A stretch of 51,057 bases of DNA from Amycolatopsis taiwanensis DSM 45107 (GCF_000519205.1 NZ_JAFB01000051.1:125-51181); one strand, 5' to 3'. Counted from the stretch's first letter, positions 1 to 8,112 are shown. A program made the numbers and translations. The notes: generated from the letters alone by a model not told the origin.

Positions 1-118
1 TCTCCGGAAACGGATCCACCAAATCCGGCTCATACACGCAGTACACCGACATCTCCTCGGCAGTCAAGACATCGACGAGCATCTGCTCAGGCACGGACTC
101 GGAACTCTGAGACGACAT
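1..118 (-). CDS. N-terminus of an unidentified protein, cut by window edge
   Basis: An ATG at 118 (minus strand) opens a frame that runs off the left edge after 39 codons. The visible residues begin MSSQSSESVPEQML and are acidic, with no motif I recognise. There is no clear Shine-Dalgarno sequence before the ATG, so translation may be leaderless or start elsewhere. The product cannot be named from this fragment. Confidence 0.5.
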   Translation of the reverse strand, partial: MSSQSSESVPEQMLVDVLTAEEMSVYCVYEPDLVDPFPE

Positions 119-593
119 GCACCCATTGTATCGAACCCATGACCGAACGTCACACGCGAAAGAAGTTCACGTACGAGCGTGGCTCATGTAGCGGCTTGTA
201 GAAATTTCTTCCAGCACGTGTCCCGCGGATCTTGATGGATATATCTGGTAGGTCGCTGTCGTGGATTAGGAATGGCTGAGCCGGCGCGACCTGTCCGATC
301 AGCAATGGCAACGGCTCGTGCCACCCACCGCGGAGCAACAATGCCGCCGCGCCGCCGGTCGATACGGCGGCTCCGGCCGCTCCCACACCAACATGGCACC
401 GAGTTCGAACACGCCGCCAGTTCCGGCCGCCCGCGAACTGTTCCCCGACGACGTCGACCTGCTCGCGCCCGCCCCGAGGTTCCTGTTCTTCGTCCTACAG
501 GCCGACTGGCGGCCACGGTGACGCGACATCGTGGGAGCACCCGCTACAAACCGAAACCCACCCAGTCCTCGCCCTCGCGGCCGCCATCACCCG
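119..593. other. Gene-poor stretch with possible decayed coding sequence
   Basis: No intact gene is supported here. On the plus strand, frame 0 reads ARELFPDDVDLLAPAPRF up to a TGA at 519-521. From 520 the next frame reads DATSWEHPLQTETHPVLA and continues toward the epoxide hydrolase end. Both segments look protein-like but lie in different frames with no start codon, so this may be the tail of a decayed gene. I could not assign a family. Confidence 0.3.
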
Positions 594-1577
594 CTACAGA
601 CCCGCTCTCAGTGACTCGAGAAATTCCACCATAACCTCGGTGACCGCATCGGGCCGCTCCATCTGCATCATGTGACCCGCACCGTCGAGAATGCGGACGT
701 CACGCACATCCTGATACCGCTGGTGCAACTGCTCCAACGGCTCCTTACCGTGCCAGACGGCGAGATCGACGTCCTTCTCGCTGCCGATGAAGAAGTACGG
801 AACGGTAATCTTCTTTCCCTGGTACGCCTTGCGTTGCTCCCACCTGATATCCGACACCCGGTACCAGTTCAGCCCGCCCGTGAAGCCGCTCGCGCTGTAG
901 TTCTCCACGTAGAGTTCCAGTTCCGCCGCCGACAGCCATTTCCACGGCAGCGGCGGCGCTTCCGGCAGCGCATCGATGTATGTCGTGCCTGGCGGGTGCT
1001 GCCATGACGACAGGTAGTCCGCGTCCCCGGAGAGCGCGAAGAAGACCTTCTGGAGGAAGGTTCGGGGTGCGGCATCGAGATCACGGTCCGCCACGCCGGG
1101 TTCGATGAAGTAGTGAATGTGGTAGAAGTGCTTCCGGCCGGCCTCGGCGGCGAGCGCCAGCGGCGGCTTCTCGGGCTGGTTGATGAACGGATTCTGGAGT
1201 CCGATGAGGGCGGCGACCCGCTCCGGGTGGCGGTGGGCAAGGTCGTACGCGGCGAACATCCCGAAGTCCAGTCCGCTGAAAATCGCCCTCCGGCCTCCGA
1301 GGTGATCCAGCAGCCCCAGTAGGTCACCGGTGACCGCGGGCACGTCGTAGCCGCGACAGTCCCGCGGACCTGACGTGCGCCCCATACCGCGCATGTCGGG
1401 GGCGACGACCCGGAATCCCGCTTCGGCGAGCGGGCCGATCTGGTGGCGCCAGCTGTACCAAAGATGCGGAAAACCGTGCAGCAGCACCACCAACGGCCCG
1501 CTGCCCTGTTCGACATAGTGCACGTCCAGCCCGTTGATCCGGCAGAACCGGTGTTCCCACTCGCCCATATCGCTCAC
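594..1577 (-). CDS. Epoxide hydrolase-like alpha/beta hydrolase
   Basis: A 327-residue alpha/beta hydrolase. The oxyanion motif HGFP is at residues 34-37. The nucleophile elbow reads G-L-D-F-G with Asp104, the arrangement of epoxide hydrolases and haloalkane dehalogenases rather than Ser esterases. The catalytic His lies in GAGHMMQMERP (His302). A cap domain rich in Tyr and Trp follows the elbow, as in microbial epoxide hydrolases that polarise the epoxide with cap tyrosines. The GTG start at 1577 directly follows the stop codon of the upstream transporter (TAG at 1580-1578), so the two are almost certainly one transcript with coupled translation; an in-frame ATG nine bases downstream is the alternative start. 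It probably opens an epoxide intermediate or imported substrate of the neighbouring catabolic genes. Substrate is unknown. Confidence 0.85.
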   Translation of the reverse strand: MSDMGEWEHRFCRINGLDVHYVEQGSGPLVVLLHGFPHLWYSWRHQIGPLAEAGFRVVAPDMRGMGRTSGPRDCRGYDVPAVTGDLLGLLDHLGGRRAIFSGLDFGMFAAYDLAHRHPERVAALIGLQNPFINQPEKPPLALAAEAGRKHFYHIHYFIEPGVADRDLDAAPRTFLQKVFFALSGDADYLSSWQHPPGTTYIDALPEAPPLPWKWLSAAELELYVENYSASGFTGGLNWYRVSDIRWEQRKAYQGKKITVPYFFIGSEKDVDLAVWHGKEPLEQLHQRYQDVRDVRILDGAGHMMQMERPDAVTEVMVEFLESLRAGL

Positions 1578-3053
1578 CTAACTCGTGGCGGGCTGGTGCT
1601 TGTCGGTCGTCGGCGCCGCACGGTCCGGTGCCGCACCGCCGCTGGCGGGTCTGCGACCGTGCCGCATCGCCAACGTAAGGGCCAGGGCCAGCACACTCAC
1701 CCCGAGGAGCACGAGGTAGGCAACCTGGTACCCGGTATCGCTGGTGATCGTCTTACCGCTGCCGACGGGCACCGAATACGCCGCCATGATCGCACCAGCG
1801 ACGGCCGTACAGACCGAGTTCATGACGCCGAGCGCCGTGTAGAGCAGGGAAGTCGTGACGCCTTGCGCATTCGTCGGAACCGCCTCGATGATGAGGTTGT
1901 TCGCGCCCGCGTAGAAGAAACCAAGACCGACGCCCATGAAGGCGGCGATCAGCCCGATCATCACGTGGTTGCTCGGTTGACCGGCGAGGATGAATATCAC
2001 GCCGGCCATCGACCCGATGATGGCGATCAGCAGCGTGGTCCGTGGCGCGAACCGCCGGCTGACCCAGCCCGCGACATACCCTGCCACCGCACCGACCAAC
2101 CCGAACCAAAGTCCATAGTAGACACCGTAGTCCAACGCGCTCAGGCCCAGGCCATGCTCGGCCACACCGGGCACGCGAGGAGTACGCAGCAGCTGAGGCG
2201 CGAGCACCGAACTGTTGGCCGTGGACACGAAAATGCCGGCGCCTGCCGCGAGCAACGTCAGCCATACCTTCGGTTGCCTCACGAGACCGACGTCGACCAA
2301 TGGCTCGGCACGCCGCCGTTCCAGAAGCACGAACAAGGCCAACAGCACCACGCACAGCGGGATCGCGTAGGCAAGCGTCTGCCGCTGGACCACGCCCAGC
2401 ACCAGTATCGCCATGGCCAAGCCGAGCAGCACACCGCCGAGCACGTCGATTCGATGTTTCGCGCGAACTCGTGTTTCCGGGACCACCAGCAACACCAGTG
2501 TGGTAACTATGACGTCATAGCCGAAAACGAACCAGAACGCGCTCCGGAATCCGTAATTCTCGACGAGGTAGCCGCCGAGCAGTGGACCGGCGAACGCGGA
2601 GACCCCGGTGCCGACACCGAGCGCGCCGACTCCCAGCGGCACCAGTCGCGGCGGGAACAGGTCGCGGATGAGCCCGTACCCAGTGACGTAGGCGATCACG
2701 AACGCCGATTGCATGACCCGGCCGAGGAGGAACAGCCAGAAGAACGGGGCCAGTGCGCAGATCACCGATCCGATGGCGAACAGTATCGCGGCGCCTATCA
2801 ATACCTTTTTCTTGCCGTGCACGTCGGCCAGCTTTCCCGCAACGGGAAGGAAAACGAGAGAGGCCACGAAAACGACGGTCATGGTCAGCGCGACCTGCTT
2901 GGTTTGGAATTCCGCCGCGATATCGGGGAGGCCGACACTCACCAGGGTGAACTCGAAATTCGCGTTCTCGGTGACCAGCGCGATCGCCACGACGATCAGC
3001 ACGTAGTACCACGTCGGCCCTTCGGCCGCTGGTCGGTTCGCCAGGCGTCTCAT
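1578..3053 (-). CDS. MFS transporter, DHA2-like (14-TM type)
   Basis: A membrane transporter of 491 residues from the ATG at 3053 (MRRLANRP), which has a GGAGG about 11 bases upstream. A longer frame exists, but its first ~139 residues are Arg-rich, low in hydrophobicity and overlap the divergent dehydrogenase gene, so I reject that start. The loop after TM2 carries the MFS signature in the form GKLADVHGKKK, and the length suits the 14-segment DHA2 drug:proton antiporter group. It is clearly paralogous to the transporter at 9420-10880 (shared DVHGKK, RDLFPP/RDLLPP and GFRSxFWF blocks). It is first in a two-gene leftward operon with the epoxide hydrolase, so uptake of a substrate or efflux of a toxic intermediate of the same pathway is the likely job. 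Direction of transport cannot be read from sequence. Confidence 0.85.
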   Translation of the reverse strand: MRRLANRPAAEGPTWYYVLIVVAIALVTENANFEFTLVSVGLPDIAAEFQTKQVALTMTVVFVASLVFLPVAGKLADVHGKKKVLIGAAILFAIGSVICALAPFFWLFLLGRVMQSAFVIAYVTGYGLIRDLFPPRLVPLGVGALGVGTGVSAFAGPLLGGYLVENYGFRSAFWFVFGYDVIVTTLVLLVVPETRVRAKHRIDVLGGVLLGLAMAILVLGVVQRQTLAYAIPLCVVLLALFVLLERRRAEPLVDVGLVRQPKVWLTLLAAGAGIFVSTANSSVLAPQLLRTPRVPGVAEHGLGLSALDYGVYYGLWFGLVGAVAGYVAGWVSRRFAPRTTLLIAIIGSMAGVIFILAGQPSNHVMIGLIAAFMGVGLGFFYAGANNLIIEAVPTNAQGVTTSLLYTALGVMNSVCTAVAGAIMAAYSVPVGSGKTITSDTGYQVAYLVLLGVSVLALALTLAMRHGRRPASGGAAPDRAAPTTDKHQPATS

Positions 3054-3201
3054 GTGTGCGCCACCGCCTCCGGTTTTCCGCTGAGCCCGCCTGGAACCAA
3101 CCATGGCCACCCGCGATCTCGGCCGGCCCGTCCCACTCAGTGGGCGACTGCCTCGGGCACCGGCGCAGCATTGCATGACGCAGGGTCGATTGCTAACCTC
3201 A

Positions 3202-3215
3202 ACCAAGCGCTTGAT
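3202..3215. promoter_or_regulatory. KstR2-type TetR operator candidate
   Basis: The 14-bp site ACCAAGCGCTTGAT lies 44 bases upstream of the dehydrogenase ATG, in the divergent region shared with the leftward transporter. It contains a perfect 10-bp palindrome, CAAGCGCTTG, and fits every fixed position of the consensus reported for KstR2 of mycobacteria (AnCAAGnnCTTGnT, from memory). A KstR2-like regulator is encoded at 6073-6717, so repression of both divergent operons by that protein is the natural reading. The assignment is inference from motif plus neighbour. Confidence 0.6.
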
Positions 3216-3259
3216 ACAGCTGCAACGGTCAGTCATTGGTCGAGAAGGGCTGGTCAGGG

Positions 3260-4747
3260 ATGGACGCGAAGGTCGCGGCGACACTCGAGGAAGAATGGGA
3301 CGCGGAGGCGGACGTCGTCGTGCTCGGCGCCGGCGCCGCCGGATGCGCGGCCGCGATCGAAGCTCACGACGCCGGTGCTCGCGTGCTCGTGCTGGAAAAG
3401 CTGCCGCACGGCAAGGAGGGTGGCAACACCCGGGTTTCCGGCGGCGCCTGGTTCCACAACCGAGATCCACAACGGGCCGCGGTGTACCTGCGAAGCCTGT
3501 GCGCCGGCTATCCGCTGCCGGAACCGGTCGTCAGGACCTGGGCCGAGGAAACCGCGTTGAACACGCAATGGATGCAGGAGCGGGTCGGCGCGCGCGTAGC
3601 GGCGGTGAGCGCGGCCATCGGCGATGGCGGCGACAGCGAGATACCCCCGGAATTCCCTGAGCTGGACGGCAGCGACGCCTACGGCGGCTACCGGGCGGTG
3701 AACGGCCAGATGGGTAACGCGGTACTGGCCGAGACGCTGCTACAGGCGGTGAAAACCCGCGGAATCGAGGTGCGACCCGAGACGCCCGCCCGTTCGCTGG
3801 TGCAGGATCGAGACACCGGTGCGGTGCTCGGCGTGGTGGCAACCGAGCCGAGCGGCCATACCTTGCGGGTCCGTGCCGCTCGCGGTGTCGTGCTCGCGAC
3901 CGGGGGCTTCGAGGCGAACGCGGAGATGGTCCGGGACTACCTCCGCCTGCCGGACACGCTTACCTGGGGTAATCCGGCGGCCACGGGCGACGGGCACAAG
4001 ATGGCGCAAAAGGCCGGCGCCGATCTGTGGCACATGGACAACATGATGACCATCGAGGGGTTACGCGTTCCCGGTTTCTCCAGTGGCTTCTACACCCGGT
4101 TCTCCTTCGCCCAGGGCTTCATCTTCGTCGGCCTCGACGGCCGCAGGTGCATCAACGAGCTGCCACAGGCCGGCCATGGGCAGGCCAGGATTCACGGTGG
4201 ATACGAGCACGTGCCGAGTCGTCGCCTGCACGTGGTCTTCGACGAGGCGACCCGGGTCGCCGGCCCGATCTCGCCACGCCGCGAGATGCTGCCGGTCGGC
4301 TGGAACCTCCTCGTCGAGGGATACGACTGGAGCGCTGACAACAGCGTCGAGATCGAGAAGGGCTGGATTCACAAGGCGGAAACGATCGGGGAACTGGCGA
4401 ACAAGCTCGACGTCGATCCGGCGGTGCTTACCGCGACGGTGCGGCGTTACAACGCCGATTGTGAGCAGGGCGAAGACACCCAGTTCGGTCGTCCACATCG
4501 GACCTTGGTGCCGTTGCGCACACCTCCGTACTACGGGTTCACCTCCGCCCCGATGGTGGGGTGGAGCAACGGCGGGCCTCGCCGGAACGAGAACTGCCAG
4601 GTTCTCGACCCCTACGGTGAGGTGATCAAGGGATTGTTCGCCGCGGGCAGCGTCAGCTCCACCTACAGCTGGTGCAAGGACGGCGGCATGCACATCGCGG
4701 ATGCGCTCGCCTTCGGTCGGGTCGCGGGGCGCGCGGCCGCGCGCTGA
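3260..4747 (+). CDS. FAD-dependent oxidoreductase, fumarate reductase/ketosteroid dehydrogenase-like
   Basis: A 495-residue flavoprotein of the FAD_binding_2 family (fumarate reductase, tricarballylate dehydrogenase TcuA and 3-ketosteroid dehydrogenase group). The N-terminal dinucleotide fold is VVVLGAGAAG (GxGxxG at residues 23-28), followed by LVLEK for the adenine ribose and GGNTRVSGGAW for FAD binding. The C-terminus holds GLFAAGSV and a closing GGMHIADALAFGR, the usual second FAD contact of the family. Start ATG 3260 was chosen over a TTG 24 bases upstream because GAGAAGG lies in front of it and the fold begins soon after. Such enzymes insert or remove C=C bonds next to a carbonyl or carboxylate. 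With a KstR2-type operator upstream, alpha,beta-dehydrogenation of a cyclic ketone or acid is a reasonable guess, but the substrate cannot be told. Confidence 0.8.
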   Translation: MDAKVAATLEEEWDAEADVVVLGAGAAGCAAAIEAHDAGARVLVLEKLPHGKEGGNTRVSGGAWFHNRDPQRAAVYLRSLCAGYPLPEPVVRTWAEETALNTQWMQERVGARVAAVSAAIGDGGDSEIPPEFPELDGSDAYGGYRAVNGQMGNAVLAETLLQAVKTRGIEVRPETPARSLVQDRDTGAVLGVVATEPSGHTLRVRAARGVVLATGGFEANAEMVRDYLRLPDTLTWGNPAATGDGHKMAQKAGADLWHMDNMMTIEGLRVPGFSSGFYTRFSFAQGFIFVGLDGRRCINELPQAGHGQARIHGGYEHVPSRRLHVVFDEATRVAGPISPRREMLPVGWNLLVEGYDWSADNSVEIEKGWIHKAETIGELANKLDVDPAVLTATVRRYNADCEQGEDTQFGRPHRTLVPLRTPPYYGFTSAPMVGWSNGGPRRNENCQVLDPYGEVIKGLFAAGSVSSTYSWCKDGGMHIADALAFGRVAGRAAAR

Positions 4748-4900
4748 GATTGGAGCATCGATGACACCTCTTGTGTTGACTCGCGGCAATCACGGTGACC
4801 ACCGAGCGCGCGCCTTTGTCCCGCCATCGGGGCGGCGGGGCGCCCTCATCGCCGACTTGACTCGACCCCGTATGCAGCGCCCTGTCGACACAGTCAAGGG
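4748..4900 (+). other. Intergenic leader before repeat block
   Basis: Between the dehydrogenase stop and the tandem repeat I see no credible gene. An ATG at 4761 opens a frame (MTPLVLTR) that runs into the repeats and has low-complexity translation, so I do not call it. The stretch contains a TTGACT hexamer near 4776 and a short TGTCGACA palindrome near 4881-4891. Confidence 0.3.
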
Positions 4901-5120
4901 GGTCTGGGGGCTTGCCCCCAGTCGGGGGTGTGGGGGCGGAGCCCCCGCAAGGCGCTGGGTCTGGGGGCTTGCCCCCAGTCGGGGGTGTGGGGGCGGAGCC
5001 CCCGCAAGGCGCTGGGTCTGGGGGCTTGCCCCCAGTCGGGGGTGTGGGGGCGGAGCCCCCGCAAGGCGCTGGGTCTGGGGGCTTGCCCCCAGTCGGGGTG
5101 TGGGGGCCGAGCCCCCACAG
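4901..5120. repeat. 57-bp GC-rich tandem repeat, nearly 4 copies
   Basis: Units begin at 4901, 4958, 5015 and 5072 (exact 57-base spacing). The first three are essentially identical; the fourth has lost a G and diverges at its end. Each unit carries two strong inverted repeats: TGGGGGC/GCCCCCA with a 2-base loop (4905-4920 in copy 1) and GGGGGC/GCCCCC with a GGA loop (4932-4946). The block thus offers up to eight GC-rich hairpins between the dehydrogenase stop and the IclR gene, whose ribosome site starts 23 bases after the last copy. Likely roles are transcription termination or attenuation; a simple slippage-expanded terminator is possible. It is not a CRISPR array, as there are no variable spacers. 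Confidence 0.9.
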
Positions 5121-5155
5121 GACACGGTCGCGCGCAAAGCCGCGGAGGAACACTG

Positions 5156-6031
5156 ATGACCACTAGCGTTCCCGCCGCCCGGCAGTGCCGTACCACGCCG
5201 CCTCCGCCGTCGATGCTCGACCGGATGACCCTGATCATGGACTGCTTCTACGGCCGGGCGGTACGGCTTTCCATCGAGGACGTCGCCCGGGCCACCCGCC
5301 TGCCCCGGTCCACGACCCACCGCATCCTTGTCGATCTGGTGAGACTTGGCTGGCTGGCACAGACCCCGTCCGGGTACTGCATCGGAAGCCGTGCGCTGTC
5401 CTTCGGCAACGACGGCGGGCACGGGCGGCTGCGGGAGGCAACCGCCGCATCCTTGCACGACTTGGCTCTGCGCACCGGGATGGTCGCGCATCTCGCGGTC
5501 CTCGCGGACGCGGACATCTGCTATCTCGACAAGGTGGGCGGGCACTTCGCGGCGAAAGTACCGTCCTGGGTCGGCGGTCGCGCACCGGCGCATTCCACCG
5601 CGCTGGGCAAGGCGATGTTGGCGTGGCTGCCTCCGGAACACGTTGACCTGCAGGTCGGCGGCGCGATGACCCGCCAGGTCAATCGGTCCGGCCGCCGGCT
5701 GGAAACCTTGCACCAGGAGCTGGCCAGGATCCGGGGACGCAACGGGCTTGCCTTCGAGCGCGACGAGTGTTTTCCCAGCGTGGCGGCGGCCATCCGCTCC
5801 GCGGAGGGACCGGTGGCCGGCATATCGCTGTGCGGGAAGGTGGACGCGCAACTCGAGCGGGTCGCGCCGCTGGTGGCGCGTGCCGCCAAAGAGGCTTCGA
5901 TCGAGCTGTTCGGCGAACGACGCGCAATACGCCCCCGGCATTACCGTCCGGCACCCGAACTGCCCGAAACATGGTCACCCGAGGCCATGAACTCGCTGCT
6001 CGCCGTAGGATCCGGTGGGAACTGGATGTAG
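5156..6031 (+). CDS. IclR-family transcriptional regulator
   Basis: A 291-residue regulator with an N-terminal winged helix (residues ~20-80, including SIEDVARATRLPRSTTHRIL) and a C-terminal GAF-like effector domain, recognised by APAHSTALGKAMLAWLP and the closing GISLCGK region typical of IclR proteins. The ATG at 5156 has GGAGG eight bases upstream; a frame extending into the repeats is rejected as low complexity. The C-terminus carries ~40 extra residues beyond the domain (RPRHYRPAPELPE onward). IclR proteins usually control catabolism of aromatic or carboxylic compounds and bind a pathway metabolite. It lies between the dehydrogenase and the TetR gene and is probably a second input on this cluster. 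Any readthrough into it must cross the hairpin repeats. Confidence 0.85.
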   Translation: MTTSVPAARQCRTTPPPPSMLDRMTLIMDCFYGRAVRLSIEDVARATRLPRSTTHRILVDLVRLGWLAQTPSGYCIGSRALSFGNDGGHGRLREATAASLHDLALRTGMVAHLAVLADADICYLDKVGGHFAAKVPSWVGGRAPAHSTALGKAMLAWLPPEHVDLQVGGAMTRQVNRSGRRLETLHQELARIRGRNGLAFERDECFPSVAAAIRSAEGPVAGISLCGKVDAQLERVAPLVARAAKEASIELFGERRAIRPRHYRPAPELPETWSPEAMNSLLAVGSGGNWM

Positions 6032-6072
6032 CTCGAGGCATCCGGCGTATTCGAAACGCGGGAGGCAGCAGT

Positions 6073-6717
6073 ATGGCAGAGCCGCAAGACCGCCGGAATC
6101 TCATCATCTCCTGTGCGGCCGAACTGTTCGCGCGCAAGGGTGTCGGTGCGACGACCGTCCGCGAAATCGCCGACGCGGTCGGCATTCTATCGGGCAGCCT
6201 GTACCATCACTTCGAGTCGAAAGATGCGATTGTCGACGAGGTGCTCGGCTACTATCTCGACAACATCAAGAAGCGCTACGCCGAGGTGATGGCCGGCGAG
6301 AAGAGTCCGGCCGAACGGCTGCACGAGCTGGTATACGCCTCGCTGCTGGTCGCGGAGGAGTGTCCACATGCGACCGTGATCTACCAGAACGAACTGCATT
6401 ATCTTCGCGAACAACCGCGGTTCCGGCACGTCCAGCTCGCCGCCGCGGATATCCAGCAGACCTGGTTGCAGGTGATCAACGAGGGCGTGCGGGACGGCAG
6501 CTTCCGCGACAACATCGAGCCAAGGGTGTTCTACCGGTCGATCCGGGACGCCGTCTGGCTGTCGACACGATGGCACCGCCCCAAGGGTCCTAACCCGACG
6601 GAGCGGCTCGCCGAGGATGTCACCTCGATCTTCCTGGACGGGTTCTCCGCCAAGCCACGTCCGGCCATTCCGCCCGCTGCCCGCCGGCACCGGGATCGCA
6701 GCGCGACCGGCTGCTGA
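6073..6717 (+). CDS. TetR-family regulator closely resembling KstR2
   Basis: A 214-residue TetR repressor starting at ATG 6073 with GGAGG seven bases upstream. The helix-turn-helix (residues ~27-47) reads TTVREIADAVGILSGSLYHH, almost the same as the DNA-binding helix of mycobacterial KstR2 as I remember it. Similarity continues into the ligand domain: VIYQNE, QPRF, and a late IRDAVWLSTRWHRPKGP block that in KstR2 reads with Trp, Arg and a Pro-Gly pair at the same places. KstR2 represses the cholesterol C/D-ring genes and is released by a CoA thioester. Here the gene sits between an IclR gene and an LLM operon, and a site fitting the KstR2 operator lies at 3202-3215. I infer a KstR2-class repressor with a CoA-thioester or terpenoid-acid ligand; orthology is not proven. 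Confidence 0.85.
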   Translation: MAEPQDRRNLIISCAAELFARKGVGATTVREIADAVGILSGSLYHHFESKDAIVDEVLGYYLDNIKKRYAEVMAGEKSPAERLHELVYASLLVAEECPHATVIYQNELHYLREQPRFRHVQLAAADIQQTWLQVINEGVRDGSFRDNIEPRVFYRSIRDAVWLSTRWHRPKGPNPTERLAEDVTSIFLDGFSAKPRPAIPPAARRHRDRSATGC

Positions 6718-6727
6718 CCGGTAGCCA

Positions 6728-6746
6728 ACCAAACGCTCGCTTGGGT
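6728..6746. promoter_or_regulatory. Extended inverted repeat upstream of LLM operon
   Basis: CCAAACG (6729-6735) and CGCTTGG (6738-6744) form an inverted repeat with a 2-base spacer and one mismatch; flanking A and T extend it to 6728-6746. The half-sites resemble those of the operator at 3202-3215 (CAAG/CTTG) but are spaced four bases wider. The site ends four bases before the ATG at 6750 and 13 bases before the preferred ATG at 6759, so a bound TetR protein would block this operon's promoter or start. It could bind the adjacent KstR2-like protein or another TetR. Confidence 0.45.
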
Positions 6747-6758
6747 AGCATGACGAGC

Positions 6759-7640
6759 ATGAAATATGCGGTCCTGGCCCCCGTTGCCGCCGGAGTCACC
6801 GCACGACCGGAGTGGATCGGCGAGTTCGCCGAGCACGTCGAGGAGTGCGGATTCGAGTCGATTGTTGTGGTGGAGCACGCCGTCGTGGCCGCCACGTATT
6901 CCAGCGTTTATCCCTACGACTCGTCCGGCAAGATGGAGCTGGGGGCGAGCTGCGACATCCCCGACCCGCTGGATCTGCTCGCCTTTCTCGCCGCCCGCAC
7001 CAGCAGGCTCGGGCTGGCCACCGGAATGCTCGTGCTGCCGAATCATCACCCCGTCGTGCTGGCCAAACGCGTGGCCACCATCGACGCGCTGTCGAACGGC
7101 CGGGTTCGGCTCTGCGTCGGCGTCGGCTGGATGAAGGAAGAAGTCGAAGCCTGCGGCGCGGAGTTCGCCAGCCGGGGACGACGTGCGGACGAACAGATCG
7201 ACGTGCTCCGTGCGCTGTGGTCCGGTGACACCGAAACCGGGGTGAGCCATCACGGTGAGTTCTTCTCCTTCTCCAACGCGGTGACCCGGCCGAAGCCGGC
7301 CCACCGGGTTCCCATCCATATCGGCGGGCACAGCCTCGCCGCGGCGCGACGGGCGGGGCGGCGTGGCGACGGCCTGCAGCCGCTTGGGGTCAGCGGCGAA
7401 AAGCTGGCAACGCTGGTGGACGTGATGCGCGACGAGGCCCAAGCCGTCGGCCGCGATCCCGGCGCGCTCGAACTCTCACTGGGGCACCTGGTCTCCGCGA
7501 TCACGCCCGAGAAGTCGGAGAAACTCGCCGCACGGGGCGTCGGCCGCATCGTGCTCCGGCCCTCGCCGACGACCGATCTCGCCGCCGCCAAGAAAGAACT
7601 GTCGGAATGCGCCAAGCGGCTGGAGCTGAGCGCGCCGTGA
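6759..7640 (+). CDS. LLM-class (F420- or flavin-dependent) oxidoreductase
   Basis: A 293-residue protein of the luciferase-like TIM-barrel family. The LLM features are the early VVVEHAV segment, the conserved strand-loop GLATGMLVLPNHHPVVLAKRV, the signature GRVRLCVGVGW and HIGGHSLAAARRAG near the C-terminus. Members use F420 or FMN for oxygenation, dehydrogenation or ring opening. Start ATG 6759 (MKYAVLAP) is preferred; ATG 6750 and a TTG at 6741 are in frame, but the TTG lies within the inverted repeat. The gene is first of four tightly spaced genes; its TGA overlaps the next gene's GTG. In KstR-type steroid pathways LLM enzymes are common accessory oxidases, so an oxidative step on the cluster's substrate is likely. 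Cofactor cannot be decided from sequence by eye. Confidence 0.85.
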   Translation: MKYAVLAPVAAGVTARPEWIGEFAEHVEECGFESIVVVEHAVVAATYSSVYPYDSSGKMELGASCDIPDPLDLLAFLAARTSRLGLATGMLVLPNHHPVVLAKRVATIDALSNGRVRLCVGVGWMKEEVEACGAEFASRGRRADEQIDVLRALWSGDTETGVSHHGEFFSFSNAVTRPKPAHRVPIHIGGHSLAAARRAGRRGDGLQPLGVSGEKLATLVDVMRDEAQAVGRDPGALELSLGHLVSAITPEKSEKLAARGVGRIVLRPSPTTDLAAAKKELSECAKRLELSAP

Positions 7641-8110
7641 GGCTGTCCGCCGCGGACCGAATCGAGCTGACCGATCTGGTCTCCCGCTACGCCGCCTACG
7701 TCGATGAGCGTTCGCCTGAGGCCCCCGAACTGTTCTGCACGGACGCCGTCCTCGTCATGCCGTCACCACCGGGGCGCCTCGACCCCGTCGATGTCCACAC
7801 TGGACGATCTGAAATCGGTGCCGCGCTTGCCGCGCTCGACGACTTCCCGTTGACCCGGCATGCGATCACCGGATCGGTCTTCGACCCCGGCACGCACCCG
7901 GGAACCGCGACCGGACGAGTGGCCTGCATCGCCCACCACCTCCGTGAACGTGCCCCGGGTGAAGTCGGGAATATCGTCTGGCACTTGCACTACGCCGACC
8001 GCTACGTCGAGACCAGGGCGGGTTGGCTCTTCTCCAGGCGCGAGGTCCACATCGACTGGATAGAGACGGGCAAACCCAGGCGGTGGCGCATCGAGACGGA
8101 AACAAGGTGA
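7637..8110 (+). CDS. NTF2-like (SnoaL-type) protein 1
   Basis: A 157-residue alpha+beta-cone protein of the SnoaL-like/NTF2 fold. It opens with a helical segment (ELTDLVSRYAAYVDE) followed by a Phe-Cys-Thr-Asp-Ala turn, the usual first half of the fold, and ends in the beta strands WHLHYADRYVE and GWLFSRREVHIDW. The fold serves as isomerase, epoxide hydrolase (limonene-1,2-epoxide hydrolase type), cyclase or dehydratase. The GTG start overlaps the stop of the LLM gene (GTGA), indicating translational coupling; an ATG 30 bases upstream is possible but would overlap more. A second NTF2-like protein lies two genes downstream. The two may work together or at successive steps. Confidence 0.75.
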   Translation: MRLSAADRIELTDLVSRYAAYVDERSPEAPELFCTDAVLVMPSPPGRLDPVDVHTGRSEIGAALAALDDFPLTRHAITGSVFDPGTHPGTATGRVACIAHHLRERAPGEVGNIVWHLHYADRYVETRAGWLFSRREVHIDWIETGKPRRWRIETETR

Positions 8111-8112
8111 CG

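Noticed and set aside
3054..3470. Longer start for the MFS gene at 3470
   Set aside because: The added ~139 residues are Arg- and Pro-rich, overlap the divergent dehydrogenase and would place the operator inside the gene.
1443..3560. A 705-codon plus-strand frame
   Set aside because: It lies opposite the MFS and hydrolase genes, its translation is rich in Arg, His, Gln and Asp without motifs, and the opposite strand has clear families.
4901..5120. CRISPR-like reading of the 57-bp repeats
   Set aside because: Units are contiguous with no unique spacers and there are no cas genes in the window.
4928..5155. N-terminal extension of the IclR gene into the repeats
   Set aside because: The translated repeats are low complexity (GLGACPQSG), while ATG 5156 has a good GGAGG at the right distance.
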